Below are positions 35,129 through 46,574 of a stretch of DNA of 64,000 nt, piece by piece (the stretch's first letter is position 1; each line of letters begins with the position of its first letter). The DNA comes from Catenaria anguillulae PL171 (Eukaryota > Blastocladiomycota > Blastocladiomycetes > Blastocladiales > Catenariaceae), in contig MCFL01000052.1 of the NCBI GenBank assembly GCA_002102555.1, positions 103,786-167,785 on the forward strand. Reading direction: 5' to 3'. The position numbers and the translations under genes are program-made. The notes under the pieces were generated by a model. The model was not told the DNA's origin, did not search any database, and saw nothing but the letters and a program-made list of their open reading frames with translations.

Positions 35129-36985
35129 ATGCCGCCAAGAGCCTCCCGCGGCGACAACGCAAAGTCCCAACCAACCAACAGCCCGAAGCGCAACCGCGGC
35201 AGTGGCCCTCGCAGTACCCGCGCTACGCCATCCAACCAAGGCATACAATTGCGCAGGACCAGCATCACGGCCAACACCTCGGACGAAGATGCCGACGGCA
35301 GTCACGACGACGACGACGACGACGACGCGATCCGCGCCAACGATGATGGAGCGCCGCTTGTTGACGGGGTTGGTAAGCAAGGCGGCAGCGGGCGCAAACG
35401 CCAAGGCAAGTTGGCGGTGGCTCGAAAGCCCGAGAGTTTGGGTGGCCGCAAGTGGTATTTGGCGCTCTTGATTGTGGCCGTCTTGATCGTGGTCGCTGCG
35501 GCTGGTTACTGGTACTCGAACTCGCCTGCCTCTCCAACTCCAAGTTCGACCGAGACCGCCAAGCAAGGCGCCGCAGACATCAAGTTGGATCAAGCCCAGT
35601 CGTCTCCGCCAGTCCTTGCCATGCCCGCGCCAGAGCCAGCAAAGCCCGCTTCCATCGCTGTGCCGGTTCCTCCGAGGGAGTCCGACCCCAAACCGGCGCC
35701 CGCCAATTCTGCGGGCAAGGAACCAGCTTCCATTGGCAAGAAACCCGGTGTTGAAGAAAATCGTGCCGGCGGCGGCATGCGAGTTCATCCCGAACCCGTC
35801 CCTCAACCACGACTCGCACTTGGCTCTTGGGACTATTGCGAGGCGCCCGTCATGCTACCAAAACCGGGTGACGATGACCCGAACGAGTCGACGCACACGT
35901 TGCATCACGCCTTCATTTTTGTCCGTCATGGTACGCAACATTGTTTTTCCGTGCTTGCGCCGTTCTACCTTACGGTTCACATGGGTTCTTACTCTCTTCG
36001 GTTGGTGTGTACCGTAGGTGACCGTACACCGACGACGTGGCCCGTTGCCTCGGCCAATTTTTCCGCCACCCCCGGCCCCAACTCGCACTCTGTCACGCCC
36101 CTCTGGTCCAACTGCGATCCGGTCACTGTCAGCTCGCGCACGGGCACAAAGCGCTACCCAACCCCACAATGGCCTGGAAACTGTGTCCTGGGCCAACTGA
36201 CACGCCTGGGCGCCCACCAACTCAACCGCCTGGGCCGTTTTTACGGGCAACAATACCGGTCGCTCGTGCGCACGCGTAACCTGCGCTTCAAGTCGACCGA
36301 TTTCAACCGCACCATTGCATCGGCCGTCCACTTTGCCATGGGCGTGTACGCCCCGCAGCGGCTGCCGCTGCCGCCTGCGCAGCTCATTGACACGCAGCAC
36401 CCGAACGAGGACCCGCTGAGTTTGAGCAACCCGAGCCTGAAAAACACAATCTTTGACTATTTTGATCCGACCGACTTGCTCTCGGGCCCGCACGGCTTGC
36501 CCAAACTGTTGGCGTTTGGCAATCAACCGTGGACCGAGCGCAACCTCGGCAGGTTGTTTGACATGGTGGCCACGGCCCGGTGCCACGACATTTCGCTGTG
36601 CTTGCCCGAATCCTTGCCCGTGGGCCACGGCCCGGGCCCCTGCGTGTCGCCCGTGGTGCTCGACCGGCTGCTCGTGTGGGCGGGCAAGCAGTTTATGCGC
36701 GTGTCACGGGATTTCGCGCGCGCAACCGGTGGCCGTGCATTGAGGGAGTTGGTGGTCGAGTCGCGGGCCAACCCAGGGCTCAGCGTGTTTGCCACGCATG
36801 ATACCACCATTGCCGTGTTGCTCAGGGCGTTGGACGTCAAGGTGGATGTTTGGCCTGCATATGCCAGCCAGGTGGTGGTTGAAAAGTGGGTGGGTAAGGA
36901 GGATGGGGCGATCAAGTACAGGGTTTTGTACAATGGCAAAGATGTGTGTAAGGCAAAGGGGGCTTGTGGCATTTTGTACGAGTGA
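35129..36985 (+). CDS. membrane-anchored histidine acid phosphatase-like protein
   Basis: Two exons, 35129-35930 and 36018-36985, give about 589 residues. The intron (35931-36017, GTACGC...TAG) splits the catalytic RHGDRTP signature after the first base of the Gly codon. It is 87 bases long and free of stops, so an unspliced transcript would also read through. The N-terminal 105 residues are basic then acidic (a GAC-codon Asp run near 35308). A single span LALLIVAVLIVVAAAGYWY makes this a type II protein, followed by a Pro/Ala stalk. The catalytic domain has RHGDRTP, GQLTRLGAHQLNRLGRFYG and the C-terminal proton-donor motif FATHDTTIAVLLRAL (HD). This resembles PXYLP1-type luminal phosphatases, so a Golgi or cell-surface substrate is likely; the exact substrate is unknown. 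Confidence 0.85.
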   Translation: MPPRASRGDNAKSQPTNSPKRNRGSGPRSTRATPSNQGIQLRRTSITANTSDEDADGSHDDDDDDDAIRANDDGAPLVDGVGKQGGSGRKRQGKLAVARKPESLGGRKWYLALLIVAVLIVVAAAGYWYSNSPASPTPSSTETAKQGAADIKLDQAQSSPPVLAMPAPEPAKPASIAVPVPPRESDPKPAPANSAGKEPASIGKKPGVEENRAGGGMRVHPEPVPQPRLALGSWDYCEAPVMLPKPGDDDPNESTHTLHHAFIFVRHGTQHCFSVLAPFYLTVHMGSYSLRLVCTVGDRTPTTWPVASANFSATPGPNSHSVTPLWSNCDPVTVSSRTGTKRYPTPQWPGNCVLGQLTRLGAHQLNRLGRFYGQQYRSLVRTRNLRFKSTDFNRTIASAVHFAMGVYAPQRLPLPPAQLIDTQHPNEDPLSLSNPSLKNTIFDYFDPTDLLSGPHGLPKLLAFGNQPWTERNLGRLFDMVATARCHDISLCLPESLPVGHGPGPCVSPVVLDRLLVWAGKQFMRVSRDFARATGGRALRELVVESRANPGLSVFATHDTTIAVLLRALDVKVDVWPAYASQVVVEKWVGKEDGAIKYRVLYNGKDVCKAKGACGILYE

Positions 36986-37193
36986 AGACGCGCTTGAAAA
37001 TCTCTAGCATCTATACTTGATTCTATCCTTTTCCAAGCAGTACTCTTCCCTTTGCATGCTTGGCGATCTTGAGGATATATTTTGGGAGGGGCAAATGATA
37101 CATTGGGTGACCAGAGAGGGTAACTAGTGGAATACAATGGCGTAAGGCACATAAATCGCGATGAGTGATGATTGGAAACGGGGGAGTCCAAAA

Positions 37194-38628
37194 CTAGAAC
37201 TGGTCAACCGGTACTTGACCTTGAATCTTCTCCTCGACCTTGTCGGCATATTCTCTTCTCAAATACACCAACAACTTTGCCAACCCATCATTTCCACCCA
37301 GCTCCTGGATCCAACCCGCAATCTGCGCATCCAACGCGCAAAGGTACTTGCGCGTATACTCAAGCGACTGCGTCTCGCGCAACAGCGTCAGTGCATAGTC
37401 CTTCAAGTGGCGGTCCGTGGGCCGCTGCTTCAAGATGTTGAGAAGCTGGCGGTCGTGCGGCGTGGACCGGATCGAGTGAATCATCGGAAACGAAAACTTG
37501 CCCTCTTCAATGTCCTCGCAGTAGCCCTTGGTCACAGCAAACTCGGCAGACACAAGGTTGATGTAGTCGTCGCGGATTTGGAACAAGTTGCCGATTTGGG
37601 TCGACAGAGAGGTGTAGGTGTGGACGGCCTGGGGTCTGGGGTTTGAGAAGAGACTGCAAGGGTAAGTGGTGCGCGCAGAATTTCGAGAGACGAGAGAGTT
37701 GCTAATGGAGGAAATACATACTGAGCTTGAACGGAATACTCGACCATCAACCGCACACCCAATCGCAACAGTGCCGACGTTTCTGTCCATTGACAGACAC
37801 AAAATGGTAAGATCGGATCCGATCGGCACGGGCCAGCATTCAATGGAGGAAACAATGACAGCGTACTGTTTCCAACCATCTCCAAATACTCGTCCTCGGT
37901 CGGGCAAACCAAGTTTTCCCGCCAAAAGATCTCCATGCCTTGGCCCTCGTGCGCATTGATCAACTCCTCGGTGAAAATGGCCACGCCCTTGCCGGCGTCA
38001 CCATTCGCATGCTTGAGCAGCTGCACCTCGCGGAGCGCCAAAAAGTACACATAGTTGGCCGAGTTGATGGTGTTGGCCATGCCAAAGACACGATGGGCGA
38101 CGGGACGGCCACGGCGCAAGTGCGATTCGTCTTCAATGTCATCGATACTGTTAGCGACATTGGGCAGCGTGAGGTGAGTAGGTTGGATTTGGAAACGAAA
38201 CAAATTTCGGACAAGTCGCAGGAGTATTGCCATACAGCAAACTGCCGCCGTGCAGCATCTCGACCACCTTGCTGATGATGGCCAGCTTGTCGTCGGGCAC
38301 CTGGCACCACTTGTTGAAGGCGGCAAAGATTTTGCTCCGAACGCCCTTGCCCGGGTTCTTTTGCAGGTAGGCGTACGGTGCAAGCAGAATCTGGGGAGAC
38401 CCGCCAAGGAAAAGAACAGGTAAGAGAGCGACAGAATGAGTGGCAGACACAGAAAAGTCGAGGTACTTCATCGCGGGTCGTGTCTTTTGGCGGCAACGGG
38501 GGATTATAGGGCAAGTGGTTGAATTCGGCGCGAAGGGGTGGCGAAGAACCGTGTCTTGGAGGCGCCCAGCTGGCGTTTTCGGCCACTGGGTAAGTGGGTC
38601 GCGGGTGCTGGTTGAAGGCGGAAGACAT
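37194..38628 (-). CDS. BTS1: geranylgeranyl diphosphate synthase
   Basis: Five exons on the minus strand join in phase: 38628-38467, 38390-38236, 38147-37867, 37782-37722 and 37653-37194, for 372 residues. The first aspartate-rich motif is DDIEDES (created across the exon 2-3 junction, GGSLL/IDDIED). [10 protein letters not shown] and [20 protein letters not shown] follow, and the second motif is [33 protein letters not shown] is also family-typical, in order. The enzyme condenses farnesyl diphosphate with isopentenyl diphosphate to make C20 GGPP for protein prenylation and carotenoid or other terpenoid synthesis. The small residues before the first DDxxD and the length fit fungal Bts1/GGPPS rather than FPPS (inference). 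One exon is only 61 bases. Confidence 0.92.
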
Positions 38629-39904
38629 GACAAAAGCAACGAGGATGTGCCAGTAACTGCGACCTGTGCGAAGTGGGTGGGGAGAAGGCGAACCGAGTCA
38701 GAGCTGGGTTGTCGCATCACGAAACGAGGCAACTGCAATGCTGAAAAAGAGGTGCAAAGGGTCATGGGCGGCCCACCACGATCCTAAAGGAGGCCGTTCC
38801 GGTCCAGACAGGCGCCAATGGGTTCGAGCAGGCATCCAGTCCGTTACAATTTCGTCAGGGCGGACTCGCAAGGTGGGTCCCCATCCCCATCCGAAGTAAC
38901 CTGTGATCGCCTGAACGCAAGATCCCACGTGGCAGGCAGCGGGCAAGGAGGCAACATACTGTGATACCGTGGGTGGGATTAACAGGCGTGGGTAAGTGGT
39001 ACTGTGATTGGGCAGTGTTGCATCAAGCAAGAGAGTGCATCGAGTGGTATTTATTCATCGGTGCGTCTGTGTCTTTTGTTTTCCGCTGAAAAATGTCTGT
39101 TCGCCAGTGAAGCCATATCAACAGCCATTGTCAATGACGGCCAAGTTGGCACTGCAGAGAGACGCGACCGCCGCTGTTGCGAATGTTCCCATTCTCGACC
39201 CGAAACCGAAACGTTGACGCGCTAATTGCGACACATTCACAAAACGGACAAGTGAAAATAATAATACCATGCAATGAGAGGCGGATACAGACAAGTGACC
39301 GGACAAGCGTCATGGAACCTTCACCCCTTTTGCGTGTGCAGAAACCTTTGTCACGACGGAGCAATCAGGAGCGAGGCGACGGGGTTGGTGAAGGTCCAAA
39401 GCAGAGCTGACCAACTTGACCGGCGCATGGTACGACACAAACATTTCCACCCGCCCGCCTCTTTTGCGAACCCCTGAAACTCTACTTCTGACTTGACGAC
39501 AGACTTGCCGGCCGAACACGCTCATCCACGGCCTTGAGCACTACCTTTGGCGCCTTGTTTGCGTATTCCCACGTAAACGTCATCGCACGCCGTCCAGTGG
39601 AAGAGATAATCGGCTATGGAGGTATGTAGAACGACGCAAGGTGTCATCTTGGACACGTTTCATATACACTAGAGACAATGAGCGTGTAAAATGGACGAAT
39701 GAATCAACCTCACTCCTTGGTCAACGGCCGTGTGCAGAATCATTTCTCCGTCCGATCTACATGTGACAGGTCCAAACGCAAACGTTGAGCAATAATCTCA
39801 GTGTTCGTGCAAGGGGGAAGGGCATGGAATACACACCTCGCGCTTGTCAGACACCGGCGCAATTGGCCCAACGACCTCCTTCCAAGTCGGATGCGCGCCC
39901 TCCT
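38629..39904. other. intergenic region, no gene seen
   Basis: About 1.3 kb upstream of GGPP synthase. Short open frames occur on both strands without recognisable motifs. The right end borders the shortened gene copy at 39.9 kb. Confidence 0.45.
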
Positions 39905-40275
39905 ACCCTTGGAAGTGGACTGCATCCCACATGATTTCGATTTCAGCGAACGACGCTGGACAGACGCCGTTGTTGTCATCCTTGGCATACTTGCAATCGG
40001 TTGGGTACTGTGTGGCCGATATCACCCAAAGAACACGAGCAACCTTGTTGCCGCCGACGCGACCCCTTGCACGTTCGATCGTGAAGGCGCCCTCACTGGG
40101 GAACCCTGCGTGCAACCGCAACCAGTTTTCGAACAACCTGCGGGACAGGGAAAGTGACGTGCCGGTTTGGAACCGCCCAGATGCTTGGGCATGTTGGGTA
40201 AGGGTGTCGGTAAACGAGCGCAGAGGGTGCGTTGGCGCGATGAATGGGGAATCAAGCGGGTGCCCGTCGTGGTAC
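39905..40275 (-). pseudogene. shortened duplicate of part of the 42.3-45.0 kb gene
   Basis: On the minus strand this encodes DGHPLDSPFIAPTHPLRSF, LTQHAQASGRFQTGTSLSL and RLRLHAGFPSEGAF in order, matching the neighbouring gene at about 43113-42860 with very high nucleotide identity by eye. It then jumps to a match of the parent's terminal segment (CPASFAEIEIMxDAV), omitting roughly 400 bases of the parent. It has no start codon of its own and is joined directly to the transposase-like sequence on its right. It is therefore a recent partial copy, not an independent gene. Confidence 0.75.
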
Positions 40276-41975
40276 ATACAGCCACCTTTTCTCAGGTCCA
40301 CCCTGCTTCTCGATGTCTGGCGCATGTTGAAGCACATAATGAATAACGGTCCGGCAAAAGTTGAGGCGTGCGGGATCCTTCTGCTCGACGTACTCCTCAA
40401 ACAAGTCGTGCCGCTCGGCCTCCTTGACGTCGTCAAGTGTGATGTTGGACTTCAGAGTGAGGAGCACACCACTAACCAAGCTCGTGATCATTGCAGAGTA
40501 TTGTTTGCGCGAGGCTATGGTTTGCAAACCACATGGGTGTGAAAAGTCCGTTGATGCAATGAGCAAAGACAGCGGCAAGAAACAAACGCACGGCCCAACA
40601 CATGGTAGTAGTAAATCCGAGAGTACAATAACCCATTTAGCATCCACTCGGCCCCTTTGAAGCGATACGTGATTGCGCAGGGAGGGTCGCCCCACGAAGC
40701 GGGGACAATGCGGGCATTCGCAGTGAGGACCGGTCATCAATCCACTTGTTCGTCCTTAGTTTGCAGGAATTCTGAGTCATGATCGCAAACAAGGACCAGG
40801 TCAGATATGTGCACGGCAATGTGAAAAAAATGTCGATTCATTCAAGCAACGCACCCTGGCTGCCACATACCGCGTTGGCTCGTTGTGGTTGAACTTTGCC
40901 AGTAAATATGTCATACAAGAGCGGGAAAACGTTTTCGAAAAACAGGTGGAAGCAATCCAGCGAGACAATGTCGGGGTAGACAGCTGCGTAGATGGCCAGC
41001 TGCTCGAATGCAGACCGCCCCTTGATGCCAGTTACCTGCATGATGTTGTCCTTACTGGTTTTGGTTGCAGCATTCTCGATTGATGCTACTTCGACAGCGT
41101 GACTTTGGACATCTCGAACTGGTAAAGAAACTGCCATGAAGTCCTTTGGTGAGACTTGGTCTGTGACGACATGGGGCGGTTCACCAGCTGTTGAACGAAT
41201 CGGGGCGCGGGCGGCCGATAGGCAAGGCCGTCCCTCGTCGTCGGGCGCATATCGAATGGGAAACGTGAGGGGAATTTCGTAGTTGAGCGTGTAACCGCGG
41301 GTCCGAACACCGATATCCTGCACGTCAGTAAAGCTAACGGCAAGAGTCTGCAGCAACCACAAGTCATATGACAAGCGTCACAGGCAAGCGTACTCGGGAG
41401 GTACATAGCATTTAAAGCAAGGGGGCACACGCATTGATCCCCTTGGTGTTGAACAGTGTCGACAAAGCAGGAAGGTTGCGCCGATGTCAAGAACAATGAT
41501 GCGACACTTTTGAGGCTGTTGTTGTTTGGCAATCTTGTATTTAACGTTAACTCAAACAAATCAGTCGCACAGGATGTGCCATGGCCAGAAGGGACGCACC
41601 TTCAATATTCCATTCTCATTCACCATAATGTCAAATGCCCGCTCCCACTCCTAGGCTGGCTCGCTGGCTGGCCGATCGAACCAATCAAGGTAAAGCGCTG
41701 GGGGTCGGCGCGGCGAAAAGCCCCGACTGCCACCAGTCAGTACGCTTTGCCCGGATGGGGGATGAGGGCCGTATCCGTGGCAGGCCCTGCATCGTTCGAG
41801 AGCAAATGGCGCACGATGACACTGACAGTGGCTGGCATGAGACGAGCTGATCAGTGAACCGTGAACCTTGACATGGTCGGCAGACTCGGCCAGAAACGTA
41901 CAGCTCGCTGAGGTTGACGACAATCAGAAACAGCGGGAGCTTGTCCATACATGCACAGAGTGCCGAGAGCATAGC
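40276..41975 (-). mobile_element. degenerate DNA-transposon transposase (Tnp2/Plavaka-like)
   Basis: Minus-strand coding pieces appear in the order expected for the fungal Tnp2-domain transposase class. First comes LPLFLIVVNLSELY (about 41940), then ERAFDIMVNENGILK. The most diagnostic piece is TGIKGRSAFEQLAIYAAVYP with LDCFHLFFENVFPLLYDIFTGKVQ (41050-40900). Last is LNFCRTVIHYVLQHAPDIEK near 40300. Pieces lie in different frames; some gaps could be introns, others damage. I see no clear terminal inverted repeats or target duplications, so ends are approximate. It lies between a host gene and that gene's partial copy. Family assignment is from recalled motifs. Confidence 0.55.
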
Positions 41976-42335
41976 TCAGTAAATTTCACCAGGGGACTTG
42001 GACCCCTGGATCAGGCCAAATTGACGTGACCCGATGGTCACCTTTCGCAGTCATAAACAGTTCACTTAATTTTCAAAAGGAAAACTGGGGAGCGAGGGAG
42101 AGGAGGCGAGGAGTGTATGGAACGAGATACTTCGGTACAACAGGCAAGGAAACGAGGAGATGATGAAGAGAACATACAAATAACAATACCGGGTCTAAGA
42201 TGAAAACAAAGTCTGTGGCGACCCAAACGAGGCAGAAATGGAACCAGGGAACCAAACGAGATAGAAATGGAACTAGGGAAACGGGTACTGAAATAAAACA
42301 AACAGGAAAGGAAAGGAAAAAAAAAAACCCACAAA

Positions 42336-44979
42336 CTAACCACTCCCATACTCCAGTTCCCTAACCGCATCCAACATGATTTCGATTTCGGCGAACGACG
42401 CCGGGCAGGCGCCGTTGCCGTCATCGTTGGTACCCAAGACCGCGCGTGCTGGTGCGAGAACGCGCAACAACGCCAACCGCAAAAGTTGCGTCGAGATGAG
42501 CTGGCGGGTGTGGGCGGCCTGGTGGTCGGGAACAGGTGACGGAACCAAGATGCATGGCGCATCACCAGGGGACATGGCCGACTCAACGTCGACAACATAC
42601 CCGAGTGACAACGGCGACGGCAGACCAGGTAAACATGGTGCCGACCTGAGGCAGGCGGTCACGGACTCGGCGCACGCTCGAACCTTGTGGCAAGCATCCG
42701 AGGAGATGCCAACAAACAGCTCGGCAGTGTAGACGCCGAAGCGCAAGTCCTTTGCGGGCGCCAAGTCCATGCCCCGCACTTGCTCGGCGACAGAGGCACA
42801 ACGCCGATTACCACCCAGAGTCGACTTTTCACCGGCCCGGGACAAGCGCCACGTGGCCGAAATCAGCCAAAGCGCACGAGCAACCTTGCTGCCGCCGACG
42901 CGACCCCTTGCACGCTCGATCTTGAGGGCGCCCTCACTGGGGGACCCTGCGTGCAACCGCAACCGGTTTTCGAACAACCGGCGGGACAGGGAAAGCGATG
43001 TGCCAGCTTGGAACCGCCCAGATGCTTGGGCGTGTTGGGCAAGCGTGTCGGTAAACAAGCGCAGAGGGTGTGTTGGCGCGATGAATGGGGACTCAAGCGG
43101 GTGCCCGTCGTCATTGTACGCAAATGGGGCATCCGAGGATGCGTTGGCCGCATCTTCGAGCTCGTCAAAGTAGGCGAAGTCGGCCCAGGAAATGTGCTGT
43201 GGATTTGCAATAGGCGGCGCCTGGAACGTTTCCGTTGCTTCTTTCACGCCGGCTTTCGCCGTCTTGGCCTTGTTCTTCTTGCGCTTTCCCTTTCCGGACT
43301 TTGCCTCTTTTGCCTCGCCCACCTTGCCTGCGCTGCAGCACTTTGCTGCCCGGTTTTCCTTACCTGAGAAAACTGCCGCCTTGCCCGCCGAACCTGCCTT
43401 ACGTCCATGCAAGCGAATCGATAATCCAACGGCGGCCGCCACCGCAAGCAAAGAAGCGACCGCCAAGTAGCTCAGCCGCGACACTGGGGCGAGCAACGCG
43501 GCCATCCAAGAGCCGACGAGCTTGAACATGGAACCATTGGCGGCCTCTTCTTGTCGACGGTCTGGGTGCGTGCTTTGCACGGGCGCCATGCTGCTTTGCG
43601 CGGGGAGCTTGTTTTCTTGAAGTGTGAGCGGCGTGTAGCGGTGCAGACACATGGTGTGATTGAATTCGAGCGCGGAGAACTTGGATGAGGGAGGAATCAG
43701 TGGAACCAGGACGCGAGCAGGAGCACCTTGCTTGAGCTTGTCGACGGTGCTTGTCATGATGTAGTGGAAACATTGCCTTGCGAACGAGTTGTGGATCCAA
43801 GGGAGATTGAGCGATGTACGTGATGTGTTCCCGTGAGACTTGGCGTGCGACTGGCGGTCTTTGTTGGACGAGTTCGAGTACGAGAAGTATGAGGTGTACG
43901 ACGAGGAGTCTCGCGTTGCATGCATGTACAACCGGTCGAAGTTTGTTGGGACATCTGAAAATGATATACAAACATCCAGAAGTGGACAGCAGGGTTAGTT
44001 GACCGCGGAAGTGAACAGAAAGGAGGGGAAAGGCAAATAATCACACACCATCATGATTCAATACCTGTTTGCGGCCCTCGACAATCATTACAGCAAACTC
44101 TGCTCGACGACACACGCCCGCGTCTCCATTCACACTCGTTGCGTTTCGGCCAAGGTGGCTGGCAACCGCCGACAATGGACAAGTGCGATACACGCGTTCG
44201 GCAAGAAACGTGACCTCGTGCTCGTGGTCATGAATTTGGATGAGCTGGACCGAGTCGCGCAGAGCACCAGCGATCAACGCGAAGACTGTCGGGACGAGTG
44301 ACACGAGGGAAAGGACGGGTTTGATGGCCGTTTCTGTCGCTGAAGTGAAGGCAGTGTGCACACGGCGACCCAAGTCGGTGCCCGCGACGCTCGAAAAATG
44401 AAGCGACGCGATGGGCGCATGAGGCACGAAGGAAGCGTTTCGAGTCTTGAGTTGCGTGATTGCGCCGGGCCATGCGGACAAGGAGTCAATGGACGCGGGA
44501 AGCGGGCTTGAGAGAATGGTAGAAACAGGGCGTGTCTTGGTCGGGTTGATGTTGTTGAGCCCAACCTGAAAGATGGTCGTAAGGCGAGCCGGGAACAGAT
44601 CAAGGCGCGGCACGTTGAGCGAGCGCGGGGTGCCCGTGAATGTGACATTCGGGTTCGCGGGCAAAGGGGCAGAATGGGCGAGTGGACGGTTGAGAACGAG
44701 GCAAATGATCATGATCAGGCTGTGCAGGTATTGTGCGCAGTACCACTTGTGAGCCCAACGAAACAACAGAGGAATAAAGAAAAACGCGAGTGGTAAACGC
44801 ACAAGAACCAAGTGGTGAAGAATCGTGCGCCAATCGGGCCGCAACGAGGGGTGTTGGTGAGTGCGCACATGGCGCCGACAAGAAGTGTTTGTCGAAGTGG
44901 AGGTTGAATTGAATCCGAGTTGATTGAGGCCGGAGCTGACTTGAGCTCGACGGGAGGGATAGGGTGAAATGTATTGCAA
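42336..44979 (-). CDS. large unrecognised membrane protein (5' end uncertain)
   Basis: Two exons are well supported: an upstream one ending at 44049 and 43954-42336, joined in phase (split Asp codon, NHD/DVPTNFDRLY). The upstream exon may begin at the ATG near 44979, or lower at MIICLVLNRPLAHS, which looks like a signal peptide. An overlapping frame from 45215 (MSAQRTNWAVLGSFFVIPW...) is also protein-like, so one base may be missing there. Later features are a potential span SYLAVASLLAVAAAVGLSI, a Lys-rich segment (GKGKRKKNKAKT) typical of a cytosolic or nuclear face, and an acidic C-terminal region. The family is not recognised. Part of the last exon has been copied to 39.9-40.3 kb, with a transposon remnant between. 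Confidence 0.6.
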
Positions 44980-46574
44980 GCAGTTCCGGGCAGTGTGCTT
45001 GAAATAGATGTTACTCCTTTGTGGAATCGATAGCTTGCGTCAAGTGGGAATGTGTGGGTCGCGTCGGTAATCGTGTGCGGATAAATGAAGCGAGTTCGAT
45101 TTGAGTTCAAGCGCGCCGGGAAAAGTGAATCTGTCAAGAGCAAATGTGGAAACGTCATCCAAGGAATAACAAAGAAACTGCCGAGAACAGCCCAGTTGGT
45201 TCTTTGAGCCGACACACGCGGCCAGCAGACGGGAAAGTCTCACCGCGGGCGCGTCGACAAAAGTGTCTCAGACACGTCACCTGGCCGCACAGAAATATCC
45301 CACATACCTTGACAGTATCCATGCACTGGACTATACACGAGAGCAGTCGCCTCTGCCCGCAATACACTCTCCGACCTCTGATTTCCCCTGGCATGCGCTT
45401 GGCCGCCAACCCACGATACCTGTACTCGCGGCCATTGGCCATCCGCGGCCGCCCAAATCAAACAAAATCTTCGGACCCGGGTCATACACATGCATGTGAC
45501 ACCCTGTTCGATCATTGAATCCGCCACCTCGGCACACACTCCATCGCCGCCAAAGCTTACGGCATGACGGTCGCCACGAAGGGTCGGCTGATGCACCGGC
45601 CGTTGCGCCATGATCCACGGAACCGACAATGTACTTTGCTTATCGCAAAAAAGACCTTGTGGTAGCGCTGCACGAGTTGCCGCGGAATGCAGACGCCAAC
45701 CTGACCGTTCGCATGCGACCAACGGCTCGGCAGACTTGGACGGGCAAAAGGACGCAGTGGCGCGTGATGGCAGTCCATGGACATGGAATGCGAGCGGACA
45801 CGGTACGAGGAATAGTGCTCGAGTCGTTCTGCTTGTGGTCTGTGAGGCTCTGCGACGATCGCGTGACGTGCGCGGTTGCGTGGTTATGTTGGTGCGGTTC
45901 CGTGTCGGTGGTGCCGCCACGGGCAGATCAACGCGACGACGGTATGCGTAGGCATGTTGCAGGACGCTTGCTGGCTGAAATATGGTGCTGATGATGACGG
46001 CATACTGCGGAGGGTCTGCATGTGCGTTTGTGAGCATTCATTGGATGCGAATCTGCTCTGTTCTGATCTCTTTGCGCCAAAAGTCACCACCGAAGTTCAC
46101 GGAGGCGCGTGGGCGTGCTGCCGATTCGTGCCAGTCTGTTGCGTTGCAATGGTGGATGCCTGCTATATGAATGCATTGGCTGCCGGACTTGGCCGCAAAG
46201 TCGCCTTGCACTTTGCTGTGCTCCAGCGGGCCCAATTCGATTTGTCGTTCCTCGCACAAGCTCGATTTTCAAACTGCTCCTCGAAAGAGGACTTCGCAAG
46301 AAACCCAACTGATCGTCATTGATGGTGGTTAGCGGATGTTCGTTTTTTTTCTTTGTCGTGTCCTCCTTCAGTTGAAGTTTCAGCCAAGTACGAGTGTATC
46401 TTGAATGAAACTTGTGGTGGCACTATCCTACGAGGTGGAAAGCTGCTGAACGCCCTGATTCGCATTCACACATCGAGCCTGAGGTACAGGTGAGAATACA
46501 TTGCACCCTGATCTGTCACTATGTACATGCCCATACATGACCAGACAATCATGTTTTTCGGTTTGAGTATACTC
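44980..46574. other. region without a supported gene
   Basis: Besides the possible 5' extension of the membrane-protein gene up to 45215, this stretch has medium-length open frames on both strands (for example 45240-46037 minus and 45629-45991 plus). They overlap each other, have odd composition and show no motif, span or splice structure. I count them as chance frames. Confidence 0.4.

Noticed and set aside
45240-46037. 265-codon minus-strand frame as a gene
   Set aside because: No motif, signal, span or splice structure; overlapping plus-strand frames are equally long.
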